Assembly (NCBI GenBank): GCA_023512255.1
Contig: JAILZY010000014.1
Span: 1 to 58,779, forward strand
DNA length: 58,779 nt
Direction: 5' to 3'
Source: a bacterium
GTDB taxonomy: Bacteria > SZUA-182 > DTGQ01
Shown here: in pieces, positions 35,137 to 44,249 of the stretch
How the letters are laid out: each line of letters begins with the position of its first letter
Numbering within the stretch: position 1 is the first letter of the stretch
Position numbers and translations under genes: made by a program
The notes under the pieces: model-generated
Told to the model about the DNA's origin: nothing
Database searches by the model: none
Seen by the model: only the letters and a program-made list of their open reading frames with translations

Positions 35137-36808
35137 TTTCTAATTGGATACTCCGCTGGCCATTCCATTCATTAATATATGGTCTGAAGGCAATATCCAA
35201 GGAGTGAACCTTGCACTCGGCAATCCGATTAGCCATATTCCAGCCAAGGCAATCGAACGATCGGCCCAAGGCGTCCGAGAGGCGGAATTTCAGGTGCCTT
35301 CCTCCTTGACCGAAGCAGCGAGGAGCAGATTTGAGTCGGCAGCCAAAGGCAGCCAGTACCGGTGCCGGGTTTCCATAGCCAAAGGGTTGTAAAAGATCAA
35401 GTTGTTCAACATCGTGAATGTTCAATTCGGTGAGGTCAACAGCCAGATCAATATCTAATTTAGGGACAAGGTCGCTTGCGGCCAGGAGTTCATCGGCGAT
35501 TTGGTTGATTTTCTGGCGAAAGAGGCCGATTCGGCCGCCTTCAATGGTCAATCCCGCAGCCTGCCTGTGTCCCCCGAATTTCAGCAGCATCGGCGCCAGC
35601 TGCTGTAAGACATTGAAGATGTGAAACTCAGGGATACTGCGGGCTGATCCGTGGCCGATCCCCTCCTCGGTGGCAATGACAATCGCTGGCCGGTAATAGG
35701 TCTCCTGGAGTTGAGAAGCAACCAGACCAATAACCCCGGGATGCCATCCTTCACCAGAAATCACCAGAACCTTACCACTGTGAATTTCAGGATGTTTTTC
35801 AATCTCCCGGATCGCAATTTCAGTCATCTCCTCCTGGAGCGATCTTCTCCTCGTATTTTCTGCCTCCAGCAGGGAGGCAATTTCAGCGATTTTCTTTTCA
35901 TCCGAGGCAAGAAGTAGCTCCGTAGCTAGCCTGGCCATAGACAAGCGCCCGGCTGCATTAAGTCGCGGGCCGATTTGAAATCCAATATGTCCGCAATTAA
36001 TGTTCTTGCCCCAAAGACCAGCTAGCTTGCGGATAGCGACAATCCCCTGATTTAGTTGATTGTCCATGACCTCCAACCCCAGCCTGGTAATGATCCTGTT
36101 TTCTCCGGTGATTGGAACTACATCGACTACGGTTCCCAAAGCGGCGATTTCAAGATACTCATCCAGTGGGGGATGAGGGGTTAGCTGCTGAAAAATCGCC
36201 TGGACCAGCTTTAGGACAACACCTACGCCCGCCAGGTGTTTGTAAGGATATGGGCAATCTTCTCGCTGTGGATTGATGACCGCTACAGCATCTGGAATTT
36301 TGCCGATCACCTTGTGGTGGTCAGTAATAATCACATCAATGCCCATAGCCCGGGCGGCTTCGACTGTCTCATGATTGGTAATTCCGCAGTCAGCCGTAAT
36401 GACCAGACTGGCTCCCTCGGCTTTGGCCATTTCCACCCCAGAGAGATGAAACCCATACCCTTCATTCACACGGTCGGGATGATGATAGGAAAATGGAAGA
36501 CCAAGCTCATAAAAGAGCTTTGACAGCAAAACCACTGAGGTTACGCCATCAACATCATAATCTCCATAGAGAAGCACCCGCTCCTTTCTCTCCCTAGCCT
36601 GGAGAATTCTGGCTACGGCCTTGTCCATATCCCGCAAGAGCATCGGCTGATGCAAATCTGACTGTGAGCCATGCAGGAAACTCTGGATCTTTTCGCCCGT
36701 ATCCACCCCTCGAATCACCAAAAGTCGTAAAATAAGAGGGGAGAGATTAAAGCTGTGGGCAAGATCTAGTGGAATATCTGCTTGTTTGATTCTCCAGAGT
36801 TTCGGCAT
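35093..36808 (-). CDS. recJ: Single-stranded-DNA-specific 5'-3' exonuclease RecJ
   Basis: Exonuclease of recombination and mismatch/base-excision repair. The 571-aa protein has the DHH motifs: LLYGDYDVDGVTSVVLL (about 78-94), ITADCGITNHE and IITDHHKV. The DHHA1 part has GHGSARS and LLKFGGHRQAAGLTIE. Length is typical for RecJ. The SD before the ATG is weak. Tail-to-tail overlap with nfo; divergent from uvrC across the triple-palindrome element. Confidence 0.95.
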   Translation of the reverse strand: MPKLWRIKQADIPLDLAHSFNLSPLILRLLVIRGVDTGEKIQSFLHGSQSDLHQPMLLRDMDKAVARILQARERKERVLLYGDYDVDGVTSVVLLSKLFYELGLPFSYHHPDRVNEGYGFHLSGVEMAKAEGASLVITADCGITNHETVEAARAMGIDVIITDHHKVIGKIPDAVAVINPQREDCPYPYKHLAGVGVVLKLVQAIFQQLTPHPPLDEYLEIAALGTVVDVVPITGENRIITRLGLEVMDNQLNQGIVAIRKLAGLWGKNINCGHIGFQIGPRLNAAGRLSMARLATELLLASDEKKIAEIASLLEAENTRRRSLQEEMTEIAIREIEKHPEIHSGKVLVISGEGWHPGVIGLVASQLQETYYRPAIVIATEEGIGHGSARSIPEFHIFNVLQQLAPMLLKFGGHRQAAGLTIEGGRIGLFRQKINQIADELLAASDLVPKLDIDLAVDLTELNIHDVEQLDLLQPFGYGNPAPVLAAFGCRLKSAPRCFGQGGRHLKFRLSDALGRSFDCLGWNMANRIAECKVHSLDIAFRPYINEWNGQRSIQLEIKDFRPAGKERPLL

Positions 36809-36935
36809 TTTAGTTTAACTATTTGATAATTTACATAAATTATACTGAAATTTGAAGCTGACTATTTTGCCTACCAGTATAGTACGCTCCAATTTTTTTG
36901 TATAGCTCTTTTTTCGCTGAATCGATTTTTTTATT

Positions 36936-37078
36936 TTTGGAAGGAACCCTTTTGAAAAAGGGTTCCTTCCAAACCATCCTCCCAAAACTTTAATTAATTA
37001 AATATTAATTAAATATTAATTAAAGTTTTAGGAAAAGGGTGATAAGAGGAAAACCCTTTTTCAAAAGGGTTTTCCCCT
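36936..37078. repeat. Triple-palindrome intergenic element, copy 2 (inverted)
   Basis: The same three modules as 26809-26935 in reverse order and orientation: ttttggaaggaaccc hairpin (about 36936-36973), an AT-rich cccaaaactttaatta palindrome enlarged by extra attaaat units (about 36981-37031), and a ggaaaaccctttttc hairpin (about 37047-37078). It lies between divergent recJ and uvrC, so it cannot be serving as a simple terminator for either. Confidence 0.8.
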
Positions 37079-37137
37079 TGTAATGATGATTGCAATCCGA
37101 TAGTATAATGCCTATAATAAAATAAGGGAATTTTGTT

Positions 37138-38973
37138 ATGGTTGTTTCAGAACCGAAAGCTTTTGATGTTGATAAGGTTGTCCGGAACCTGCCGGATGAG
37201 CCAGGCGTTTACCTGATGAAGGATGAAGGGGGCGGGATTTTGTATGTTGGCAAGGCTGTCTCGCTCCGAAAACGGGTAAGCTCTTATTTTCGGAAAACTG
37301 CGGCCCAGGATCCCAAAGTTGAATCTTTGGTTTCGCAGATTCAGGGCATCGACTATATCGTTACCTCCACTGAGCTGGAAGCCTTGATCCTGGAAAACAG
37401 CCTGATTAAAAAGCATAAGCCAAAATATAATATTGTTCTCAGGGATGATAAAAATTATCCCTATCTTTGTCTGACCGTGAAGGAGAAGTATCCACGGCTG
37501 ATCGTTACTAGAAGGGTTCAAAGAGATGGAAATCTCTATTTTGGCCCCTATATTCCAGCCGCTGCCCTGCGAAAAACGTTAAGACTCATCTATCAGCTTT
37601 TCCCCTTGCGGCAATGCCGAGCCATGTCCAAGAGAGAGCGGCCCTGCTTGCAGTATCAGATGAGGAGGTGTGCTGGACCATGTGCTGGGGCGACCGATCC
37701 TGAAGAATACCGAGCTATTGTTCAGAAAGTGAAGCTGTTTCTGTTGGGGAAGAAGGATCATCTTTTGGCCTCGATGGAAAAGCAGATGCAGGAGGCTTCC
37801 GATCGGCTAGAGTATGAGAAGGCGGCTCAGATTAGAGATCAGATTCGGGCTATCCGCCAAACGCTTCAGTCTCAGGATGTATTTAGCACGCAGTTGAAAA
37901 ATAAGGATATTATCAGCCTGGCACGATCAGCAGATCTTATCTGTTTTGTCGTTTTCTTTGTTCGCTACGGCCAACTGATGGGGAAAAAAGACTTTCTGAT
38001 TCGTGTTCCGAGGGAAGTTTCCGACGAAGAAGCTCTCCAATCCTTTATTGAGCAATTCTACAGCAGCCAAGATGTAGCCATTCCCAAAAGCATCCTTATC
38101 GGGCTGGAGATTCCTGAAGCCAGGATGATTGAGGATTGGCTGTCTGACCGTCGTGGGGCAGCGGTTAGTTTGATGAACCCAAGGAGCGGTGAGGGGAAGA
38201 GGCAGCTTGATTTGGCCAGCCAGAATGCTCGGATTCTCATTGAGTCTCATATCGCTAGGGAGCTGCATGAGGATCTAACCCTTAGAGCCGTGCGGGATGA
38301 TCTCAATCTCCCCAGGCTGCCGTCTCGGATTGAAGGCTTTGATATCTCCAATCTGGCTGGAGAGGAAGCGGTTGGGTCTATGGTGGTCTGGATTGATAAT
38401 CAGCCTGCCAAGTCGCAATACCGCAGGTTCAAGATCAAAAGGGTGAGCGGTATTGATGACTATGCCATGATCAGGGAGGTCGTACATCGCCGCTACGCCA
38501 GGCTCCTTCAGGAGGGAGGAAGCCGGCCGGACCTTATCCTGATCGACGGCGGCAAGGGGCATTTGCAGGCTGGACGGTCAGCCCTGCAGGAGCTTGGCCT
38601 TTTGGACATTCCGGTTATTGCCCTGGCCAAACGGGAGGAAGAGATCTATCTGACTGATCAGGAGAGTCCTTTGCGCCTTTGCAGGCATTCTCCAAGCCTG
38701 CAACTTTTGCAGAGGATCAGGGATGAGGCGCATCGCTACGCTATTGCCTATCACCGCAAGCTCAGAGGACAGAGCCTGACGCGCTCGCCGATCTTAGACA
38801 TCGAAGGGATTGGCCCAGCTAGACAAAAAGCCCTGCTTCGCCACTTTGGGAGTCTGTCCAAGGTCAGAGAGGCTAACCTGAGCCAGTTGGCTGAAGTTCC
38901 GGGGATTAACAGCCGCATCGCCAAGCGGATCTTCCACTTCTTTCACCCTTTAGAGACAGGAGGGGATAATTGA
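37138..38973 (+). CDS. uvrC: Excinuclease ABC subunit C
   Basis: Dual-incision nuclease of nucleotide-excision repair. The 611-aa protein has the GIY-YIG domain (about 12-95: EPGVYLMKDE, LYVGKAVSLRKRVSSYF), a Cys patch (CRAMSKRERPCLQYQMRRCAGPC, about 160-182) consistent with a possible Fe-S site in this family, a UVR motif (ASDRLEYEKAAQIRDQI), the RNase H-like half (RIEGFDISNLAG; LILIDGGKGH) and C-terminal HhH repeats (EGIGPARQKALLRHFGS). A tataat at 37104-37109 is a candidate -10 box. The next gene starts inside its stop codon. Confidence 0.96.
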   Translation: MVVSEPKAFDVDKVVRNLPDEPGVYLMKDEGGGILYVGKAVSLRKRVSSYFRKTAAQDPKVESLVSQIQGIDYIVTSTELEALILENSLIKKHKPKYNIVLRDDKNYPYLCLTVKEKYPRLIVTRRVQRDGNLYFGPYIPAAALRKTLRLIYQLFPLRQCRAMSKRERPCLQYQMRRCAGPCAGATDPEEYRAIVQKVKLFLLGKKDHLLASMEKQMQEASDRLEYEKAAQIRDQIRAIRQTLQSQDVFSTQLKNKDIISLARSADLICFVVFFVRYGQLMGKKDFLIRVPREVSDEEALQSFIEQFYSSQDVAIPKSILIGLEIPEARMIEDWLSDRRGAAVSLMNPRSGEGKRQLDLASQNARILIESHIARELHEDLTLRAVRDDLNLPRLPSRIEGFDISNLAGEEAVGSMVVWIDNQPAKSQYRRFKIKRVSGIDDYAMIREVVHRRYARLLQEGGSRPDLILIDGGKGHLQAGRSALQELGLLDIPVIALAKREEEIYLTDQESPLRLCRHSPSLQLLQRIRDEAHRYAIAYHRKLRGQSLTRSPILDIEGIGPARQKALLRHFGSLSKVREANLSQLAEVPGINSRIAKRIFHFFHPLETGGDN

Positions 38974-39815
38974 GCCGGCACATCTCAAGTCAGTCTTACG
39001 AGCTGAGTCAATCTTGCCCGATCAGTCAGTCTGACTTTATCAAGTTCCTCGGCACTGGTGGAGCCCGTTTTGTCGTCTCTCAGCAAATGCGGGCCTCAGG
39101 GGGAATCTGGCTCTCCTTCCAGGGTACTCAGGTGCACATAGACCCAGGGCCAGGTGCCCTGCTAAGATGTCTTTCCAGTCGGCCTAAACTTGACCCTGCC
39201 CAGCTCGATGGAATTATTTTGACCCATCGGCACCTTGATCATGCCTCTGATGTCAATATTATGATCGAGGCCATGACCAAGGGAGGATTCCAGAAGAAGG
39301 GAGTGGTGTTTGCGCCTCAAGATGCGCTTGAGCATGATCCGGTTGTCTTGCACTATGTGCGCTCCTACCTGGCCCGGATCGAAACCCTGTATGAGGGGGG
39401 AAGTTATGAGCTTGGATCAATCCGCTTTTCAACCCCTGTGCGGCATGAGCATCCGGTAGAAACCTATGGTCTGAGGATCTGTCTTGCAGGGAGGGTAATT
39501 TCACTCATTGCCGATACGCTCTTTTTCGATGAGCTGGCTAGGCACTATTATCAGTCCGACTGTCTGATTATCAACGTGGTTCGCTTGCATCAGACCCAAG
39601 CCTCAGAGCAGATCATATATCATCTCTGCCTTGAGGATGCCAAGAGGATCATGACCGAGGTCAGGCCAAAGAGGGTTCTTCTGACTCATTTTGGGTCGAT
39701 GATCCTTCAGGCTAAACCTTGGCTTTTGGCCGAAGAGCTCTCTCAAAGTACTGGCCTTCAGGTTACGGCTTGCTCCGATGGGCTGAGGCTTTCGATGGAT
39801 GAGCTGTTTGGCTAA
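38970..39815 (+). CDS. MBL-fold metallo-hydrolase
   Basis: Metallo-beta-lactamase-fold hydrolase, 281 aa, of the RNase Z/phosphonate PhnP-like superfamily. It has FLGTGGARFV, the metal motif LTHRHLDHASD (HxHxDH), PVRHEHP (His), IADTLFFDEL (Asp) and LTHFGSM (His). The substrate is unknown. The start is TTG (38970), preceded by a strong AGGAGGGG, and it overlaps the uvrC TGA, so the two are translationally coupled. Confidence 0.88.
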   Translation: MSRHISSQSYELSQSCPISQSDFIKFLGTGGARFVVSQQMRASGGIWLSFQGTQVHIDPGPGALLRCLSSRPKLDPAQLDGIILTHRHLDHASDVNIMIEAMTKGGFQKKGVVFAPQDALEHDPVVLHYVRSYLARIETLYEGGSYELGSIRFSTPVRHEHPVETYGLRICLAGRVISLIADTLFFDELARHYYQSDCLIINVVRLHQTQASEQIIYHLCLEDAKRIMTEVRPKRVLLTHFGSMILQAKPWLLAEELSQSTGLQVTACSDGLRLSMDELFG

Positions 39816-39837
39816 GCAGGCTTTTAACTTTTAATTT

Positions 39838-40242
39838 TTAATCATTATCCTGAGCTCGGCTCTGAATCCCATACTGTTCTTTCAGGCATTTAGAGCACAA
39901 ACCGTGAGAGAATTCCGTTTCAGTATAATGGCTTTGGAGAAATTGTTCCATTGGGACCCATTCGTTTCCGACCCGTACCTTTTTACAAAATGAGCAGACA
40001 CGGACAAAACTTTCCAGGTACTTAATCCTTTTCAGATATCGTTTTGTGGCCAGGATTACAGGTACGGCCAGAGCGGTAACATAGAGTGTTTCCAAGAGAC
40101 ATTCCTGCCAGTTGATGATTGTTTTGGGGGCGCCGCAAAGATGGGGGAGATCGAGTAATTCATCTATCCATAATAAAATTAAAACAATTCCAAACCCAAG
40201 CAGTTCATACTGAATTACTCTTTTGGTTATTTTCTTTCCCAT
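39838..40242 (-). CDS. Two-TM membrane protein with C-terminal Cys4 signalling motif
   Basis: The 134-aa protein has two N-terminal transmembrane helices (about 12-27 LLGFGIVLILLWID and 47-66 CLLETLYVTALAVPVILATK). A conserved C-terminal module of about 50 residues follows: VCSFCKKVRVGNEWVPMEQF...EFSHGLCSKCLKEQYG. This module normally ends receiver or PAS signalling proteins (CxxCKK-x-W-x-SHGxCxxC); finding it on a bare membrane anchor is unusual. Four Cys could bind a metal. Convergent with the MBL gene. Function unknown. Confidence 0.75.
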   Translation of the reverse strand: MGKKITKRVIQYELLGFGIVLILLWIDELLDLPHLCGAPKTIINWQECLLETLYVTALAVPVILATKRYLKRIKYLESFVRVCSFCKKVRVGNEWVPMEQFLQSHYTETEFSHGLCSKCLKEQYGIQSRAQDND

Positions 40243-40570
40243 TATTTATCTCCTTAATATTTCTATCTTTCACCGTACATTCTCTCCTCAACTCAAGAAT
40301 TGGCAGCGGCAGAATCAGAGAATAAGAATCACAGAGAATAAGATTTTGCACCGAGAAAAAGTATACTGTAATAGTTTATCCATATTGGTACGAAATTTCA
40401 AAAATTTCTCAAAAAATTTTTTCAAATTCTCACTGTCAAGTCTTTAGCCAGTCAAAGCTCATAATTTCCTAACATTGATGGTTTATTAATCAGGGGAAAA
40501 ATAAATTGACTCAAAAATCCTGACTGGCTTTTTCCATTGGTAAATCATCGGAGGAGGAGAATACCGCCCT
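40243..40570. other. Divergent intergenic region
   Basis: About 330 bp with repeated agaataagaatcacagagaataaga and A/T-rich tracts. No gene and no clear promoter pair found. Confidence 0.35.
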
Positions 40571-42277
40571 ATGCACTTTTACCAGAAGCAAAAAAACCGC
40601 AAGGCGATCGAGCAAGTTATTATTCATCGTCCCACAGGCTCACTGCTTGTGTCTCTCATCTTGCCTTTGGCCGGAGCCGGCCTGGCCACTTTTTTAATTT
40701 TTCTGTTGTCTCTAGCCCCCTGGGGTTCCCCTTCCTTGGCCCAGCCTCAAGCCGCCGCGCCGCTACAGGGGCAGGCAGCAGCCGCAGGCCGTGGCCGTTG
40801 GATGGCCGGCGATTTTCATCAGCATACCTTATATACCGATGGCAGCTTCAGTATGGGTGAGGTCATGGCGAGCGGTTTTCGGTTTGGCCTAGATTGGCAA
40901 GCCAATGCCGACCATGGCGGCACTTCCCAGTGGAATGAGCACAAGGTCTTCTGGGATGATCCTAGCCTCAATGTCCTTTTCCTGGGCGATCCTGTCTTCA
41001 AGGATGGCCACAGGCTCATGTGGCGCTGGCAGAATTTGCGGGATTATGCTTATCCGCAGATTCTGGCCCAGCGGGCAGCCTATCCTGACAAATTGATCGC
41101 TCTGAGCCTTGAGTGGAACATCCCTGGCCATGAGCACTGCCTGGTGGGGATAATCAGCCACGATGGTCAGGCAATCAGTGATTTTGAGTACATGTTCGAT
41201 CGCCAGGCTCGGGATACCAGCCGCAATCTGCCCAAGCAAAATGGTGGCCACCACTGCCTGTCTCTTGCCAGAGACAGGGAGGCCGGCCACCGTGATGCCA
41301 TCGCCGCGGCCGCCTGGCTTCAGGCCAATCACCGCTACACCAGTTGGCTTATCCCTGCCCACCCTGAGCGCCTTCGCAGCTATGATATTGTCCATTTTCG
41401 CGACCTCAATAATGCAGCTCCCGATGTCGCCTTTGGATTTGAAGGCATACCGGGTCATCAGAAGGCGACTACTCGCGGTGATTACAGCCTCCAGGCAGAT
41501 GGGGGCGGCACCTTTGGTGGGGCAGGCTACTATGTGGCTAAGATAGGAGGGGTGTGGGATGCTCTTTTGGGCGAAGGCCGCGTCTGGTCAGTTTTTGCCA
41601 ATTCAGACTTTCATAATATTGACCGAGACTTTTGGCCAGGGGAATATGCCAAAAACTATACCTTTGTCCAGGACAAAAATGGCGATGGCCACATCTGCCT
41701 TGAAGAATTGGTGGCTGGCCTACGCTCAGGCAATTCTTTCTGTGTCCTTGGCGATCTTATCAATGCTCTTGATTTTTATCTGCAGGGCCGCGACGGGGCT
41801 CTTGCCTTTATGGGCCAAACACTTAAGGTTGCCCGGGGTGAGGGGATCAAGATCATCATTAGGTTTAAGAGCCCAGCCTTCAATCATCATCATGATCCGG
41901 TTAGGGTTGACCACATTGATCTTATCGCCGGCAAGGTAAGTGGCAAAGTCTCCCCCAGCAACAAAAGAGCCTATCGTAAGGCCACTAATCGGAGCAGTCG
42001 GGTGATAGCTCGGTTTACGGAAGCGGATTGGAGGGAAGATGAAGCCGGTTGGAAAACGATCGAATACTACCTTGAGCGCGTTAGCCAGGATATGTACTTT
42101 AGGCTGAGAGGCACAAACCTCGGCCTGGGGGTCAAGGGAGAGACTGATGAGGAGGGAAACCCGCTTCGAGACAGCTTAAGAGCCGCATCTGCCGACGGCC
42201 CTGAAGCCGCGGCTTGGGCTGATTTGTGGTTTTATTCAAACGCTATCTTTCTGGATGTTCAAGGCCTCTCTCATTAA
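40571..42277 (+). CDS. Exported PHP-type (CehA/McbA-like) metallohydrolase
   Basis: Predicted metal-dependent phosphoesterase/hydrolase of the PHP fold, 568 aa. An N-terminal hydrophobic segment (about 27-55, SLLVSLILPLAGAGLATFLIFLLSL) may export or anchor it, followed by an Ala/Gln linker. The PHP active site reads GDFHQHTLYTDGS (about 80-92), then WQANADHGG, SLEWNIPGHEHCL, LIPAHPER and FANSDFHNID, giving the expected His/Asp ligands. The C-terminal part (about 420-560) includes LRGTNLGLG and is typical of CehA/McbA-like proteins. The substrate is unknown. A single gene flanked by divergent and repeat-filled spaces. Confidence 0.82.
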   Translation: MHFYQKQKNRKAIEQVIIHRPTGSLLVSLILPLAGAGLATFLIFLLSLAPWGSPSLAQPQAAAPLQGQAAAAGRGRWMAGDFHQHTLYTDGSFSMGEVMASGFRFGLDWQANADHGGTSQWNEHKVFWDDPSLNVLFLGDPVFKDGHRLMWRWQNLRDYAYPQILAQRAAYPDKLIALSLEWNIPGHEHCLVGIISHDGQAISDFEYMFDRQARDTSRNLPKQNGGHHCLSLARDREAGHRDAIAAAAWLQANHRYTSWLIPAHPERLRSYDIVHFRDLNNAAPDVAFGFEGIPGHQKATTRGDYSLQADGGGTFGGAGYYVAKIGGVWDALLGEGRVWSVFANSDFHNIDRDFWPGEYAKNYTFVQDKNGDGHICLEELVAGLRSGNSFCVLGDLINALDFYLQGRDGALAFMGQTLKVARGEGIKIIIRFKSPAFNHHHDPVRVDHIDLIAGKVSGKVSPSNKRAYRKATNRSSRVIARFTEADWREDEAGWKTIEYYLERVSQDMYFRLRGTNLGLGVKGETDEEGNPLRDSLRAASADGPEAAAWADLWFYSNAIFLDVQGLSH

Positions 42278-42660
42278 ACCCTAAAACCTGCTTTAAAAAA
42301 CCCTGCTTTGAATCTGGCCTTGATCATCATCGAAGGCCAATAGTCCCTTACGATTACTATGGTGGGGTTCCTCTCGTTTCGACAAATAGGCCCACCTTCT
42401 GATAGCCCTCTTCCTTAACCTGGGAGAAAAGAAAATCGCTCTTATTTATTAGCTACCATTGAGAGACATAATCCTAATAAGAGCTAAGCCCCTTCGAGGG
42501 TTTATTGTTGTTCTGATATACCTTGAGGGTTTATGGTGTCTGATATATAAGAGCGAAGAAAATTTAATTTTCCCCCTGCAATATTTGATTTTTTGATTTT
42601 TAGCTTTGTCTTTAATTTTTAGCCTTAGCTTTAGCGCTCTAAACGCTCTTTTAGAGTTTC
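42278..42660. other. Intergenic region with MITE family A
   Basis: About 380 bp between convergent genes. It contains the family A element (42436-42556) and short iterated segments near 42596-42660 (ttttagc; gcgctctaaacgctcttttagag). No gene supported. Confidence 0.5.
42436..42556 (+). repeat. MITE family A, copy 2 (long form)
   Basis: Starts tcgctcttatttat, ends atatataagagcga, and is flanked on both sides by an exact agaaaa, a 6-bp target duplication. 121 bp, the long subtype with the internal ttgttctgatataccttgag segment. Confidence 0.9.
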
Positions 42661-43257
42661 TTAGAGCTTGTTAATCCTTGAATTTTTTAAAAGAAGGGTT
42701 TCAATTTTTCGATTGATTTCATCCAGGTCAAAAGCCTCAGGATCAAAATCTCCTCCTATCCAGTCCAGCATTTCATCATGTTCAGGATGATCATGATTCT
42801 GAATGGCTTCCAGAAAGTGTTTATATCCCTGAATACCCCCGCAATCTTCAGGCGGACAGGCGCGCTGGCCTGCAACACAGATGGGGTATCTTACCGTTTC
42901 AGAGAGCGGCAGAATCTTTTCTATCACCAGCTCATGTTCCCAATTATCACCAAAATCGTACTCATATATAGCTCGCTCTCCTACACCAGAAATGACTTGG
43001 TTTAACCTTACCATTTTCTCATTTTTTACTTCAGGATCATACTCCGGGTCAGGTTCAGCAAAATATTTTCCACCAATAACAAACTGGTGGAGATGAGAAT
43101 TGCTCCACCCCATGACTATCTGCAGAATCTCGTGAAGTTTCTTTAGACTGATGTCGTTGGGAATCTGAATCCTTCTCCAGATTGGCGGCTCAATACCTAT
43201 GAGAGTAACTTTTATTTGATAGACACAAAGGTCGGTTGTCTGTTTTCGTAAGACCAT
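42661..43257 (-). CDS. Plasmid pRiA4b ORF-3-like protein
   Basis: The 198-aa protein belongs to the IS1096/pRiA4b ORF-3-like family. It has YQIKVTLIGIEPPIWRRIQIP at the N-terminus, LHEILQIVMGWSNSHLHQF, YEYDFGDNWEHEL (about 98-110) and CPPEDCGGIQGY (about 133-144). The family is common on plasmids and mobile elements and as a stand-alone chromosomal gene; its biochemical role is not established. The SD region is GGAGGAAG just before the ATG. No transposase is nearby, and a MITE lies about 100 bp beyond its 3' end. Confidence 0.88.
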   Translation of the reverse strand: MVLRKQTTDLCVYQIKVTLIGIEPPIWRRIQIPNDISLKKLHEILQIVMGWSNSHLHQFVIGGKYFAEPDPEYDPEVKNEKMVRLNQVISGVGERAIYEYDFGDNWEHELVIEKILPLSETVRYPICVAGQRACPPEDCGGIQGYKHFLEAIQNHDHPEHDEMLDWIGGDFDPEAFDLDEINRKIETLLLKNSRINKL

Positions 43258-43460
43258 CTTTCTTCCTCCTTATTATTAACTAATTTATTATTTATTAATT
43301 ATTATTTTTTAATTATTAAATATTAAATTAATTATCCCAATTTATTCTATCTGCTTCAATAAAAAATCGTTTTAATCAGGTAGATACTTTTCGGAAAAAA
43401 TCGGTTTGAAATTAGCCTAATATTCATAAAAATTAGAAAACAAATCTGTCATGAGACTCC

Positions 43461-43982
43461 TTACTGCTGATGCTCCTCTATAATCGTAATCGCATTGGTG
43501 AAGAGCGTAGAATTCGGTATGAGAATTTTGCGATTCTTGTCCTGAAGGGTCGTATATCGAAGGTCGATTTCGATTACTGTCCCCTCAAGGCCAGCTATCG
43601 AGATTCGGTCGTGTTGGTGAAAAGGAGCGAAAATAATAATCAATAGCCCTGCCAGAAGATTAGATAGGATATCCTTGAAGGCAAATCCAAGGGCAAAACC
43701 CGCAAGCCCAAGCCCGGCGGCTAAAGCTAAAACATCTATTCCTGCCGTTCCAAGGGCAATTATTGTTCCGAAAACCAAGAAGGCGACTTTGTTTGCCTTC
43801 TGAGCCAGGCTAAGGATATCCTTCCTGAAATTGCTTTTGGAGAAAATCCAGTTGATGATTTTGGTAGCTATCATACTAGCAAGCACAAACAGAAGGAAAA
43901 CAAAGAAACTTATCGAAGCCCTGGGGATAAAAAATCTAATTCTCTCGCTCAGCTTTTTGAGCAGCTCTCCCATTACTCCCAT
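43461..43982 (-). CDS. Compact MscS-type mechanosensitive channel
   Basis: Short small-conductance mechanosensitive channel of 173 aa (E. coli MscS has 286). It has transmembrane segments at about 20-45 and 64-85, followed by the pore helix TM3 with the Gly/Ala pattern (GLGLAGFALGFAFKDILSNLLAG, about 90-112) and the first beta domain (DRISIAGLEGTVIEIDLRYTTLQ; ILIPNSTLF). It lacks the C-terminal alpha/beta cage domain. The stop is genuine in frame. It could be a natural minimal channel or a 3'-truncated one. Confidence 0.85.
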   Translation of the reverse strand: MGVMGELLKKLSERIRFFIPRASISFFVFLLFVLASMIATKIINWIFSKSNFRKDILSLAQKANKVAFLVFGTIIALGTAGIDVLALAAGLGLAGFALGFAFKDILSNLLAGLLIIIFAPFHQHDRISIAGLEGTVIEIDLRYTTLQDKNRKILIPNSTLFTNAITIIEEHQQ

Positions 43983-44249
43983 TCTCTGTTGCTCTCCCTG
44001 CCCTGTTTTTTTTCCTACCCTTGACTTGAAAGCCTATGGTTTTTCTTTCTCAATAAATCGGTGATTTAGGCTCGTCCTTATTAGTTCTCTTCTACTCTTT
44101 CGGCGGAGACAGACTCTTTGCATTTCTTTTGCTCTTTAGCGAATCCAGCACGAGAGATTGCCGCTTCTGTGCCGATGAGAAGATATACCAGATGTCCTCG
44201 ACAAGCATATACAAGCTGATCTGCATCAGATTACAACAGGATAAGCAAA
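43983..44249. other. Intergenic region upstream of soluble kinase
   Basis: About 270 bp between divergent mscS-like and kinase genes. No element recognised. The first codons of the kinase frame (Pro/Gly-rich) read like continuation of non-coding sequence. Confidence 0.3.
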
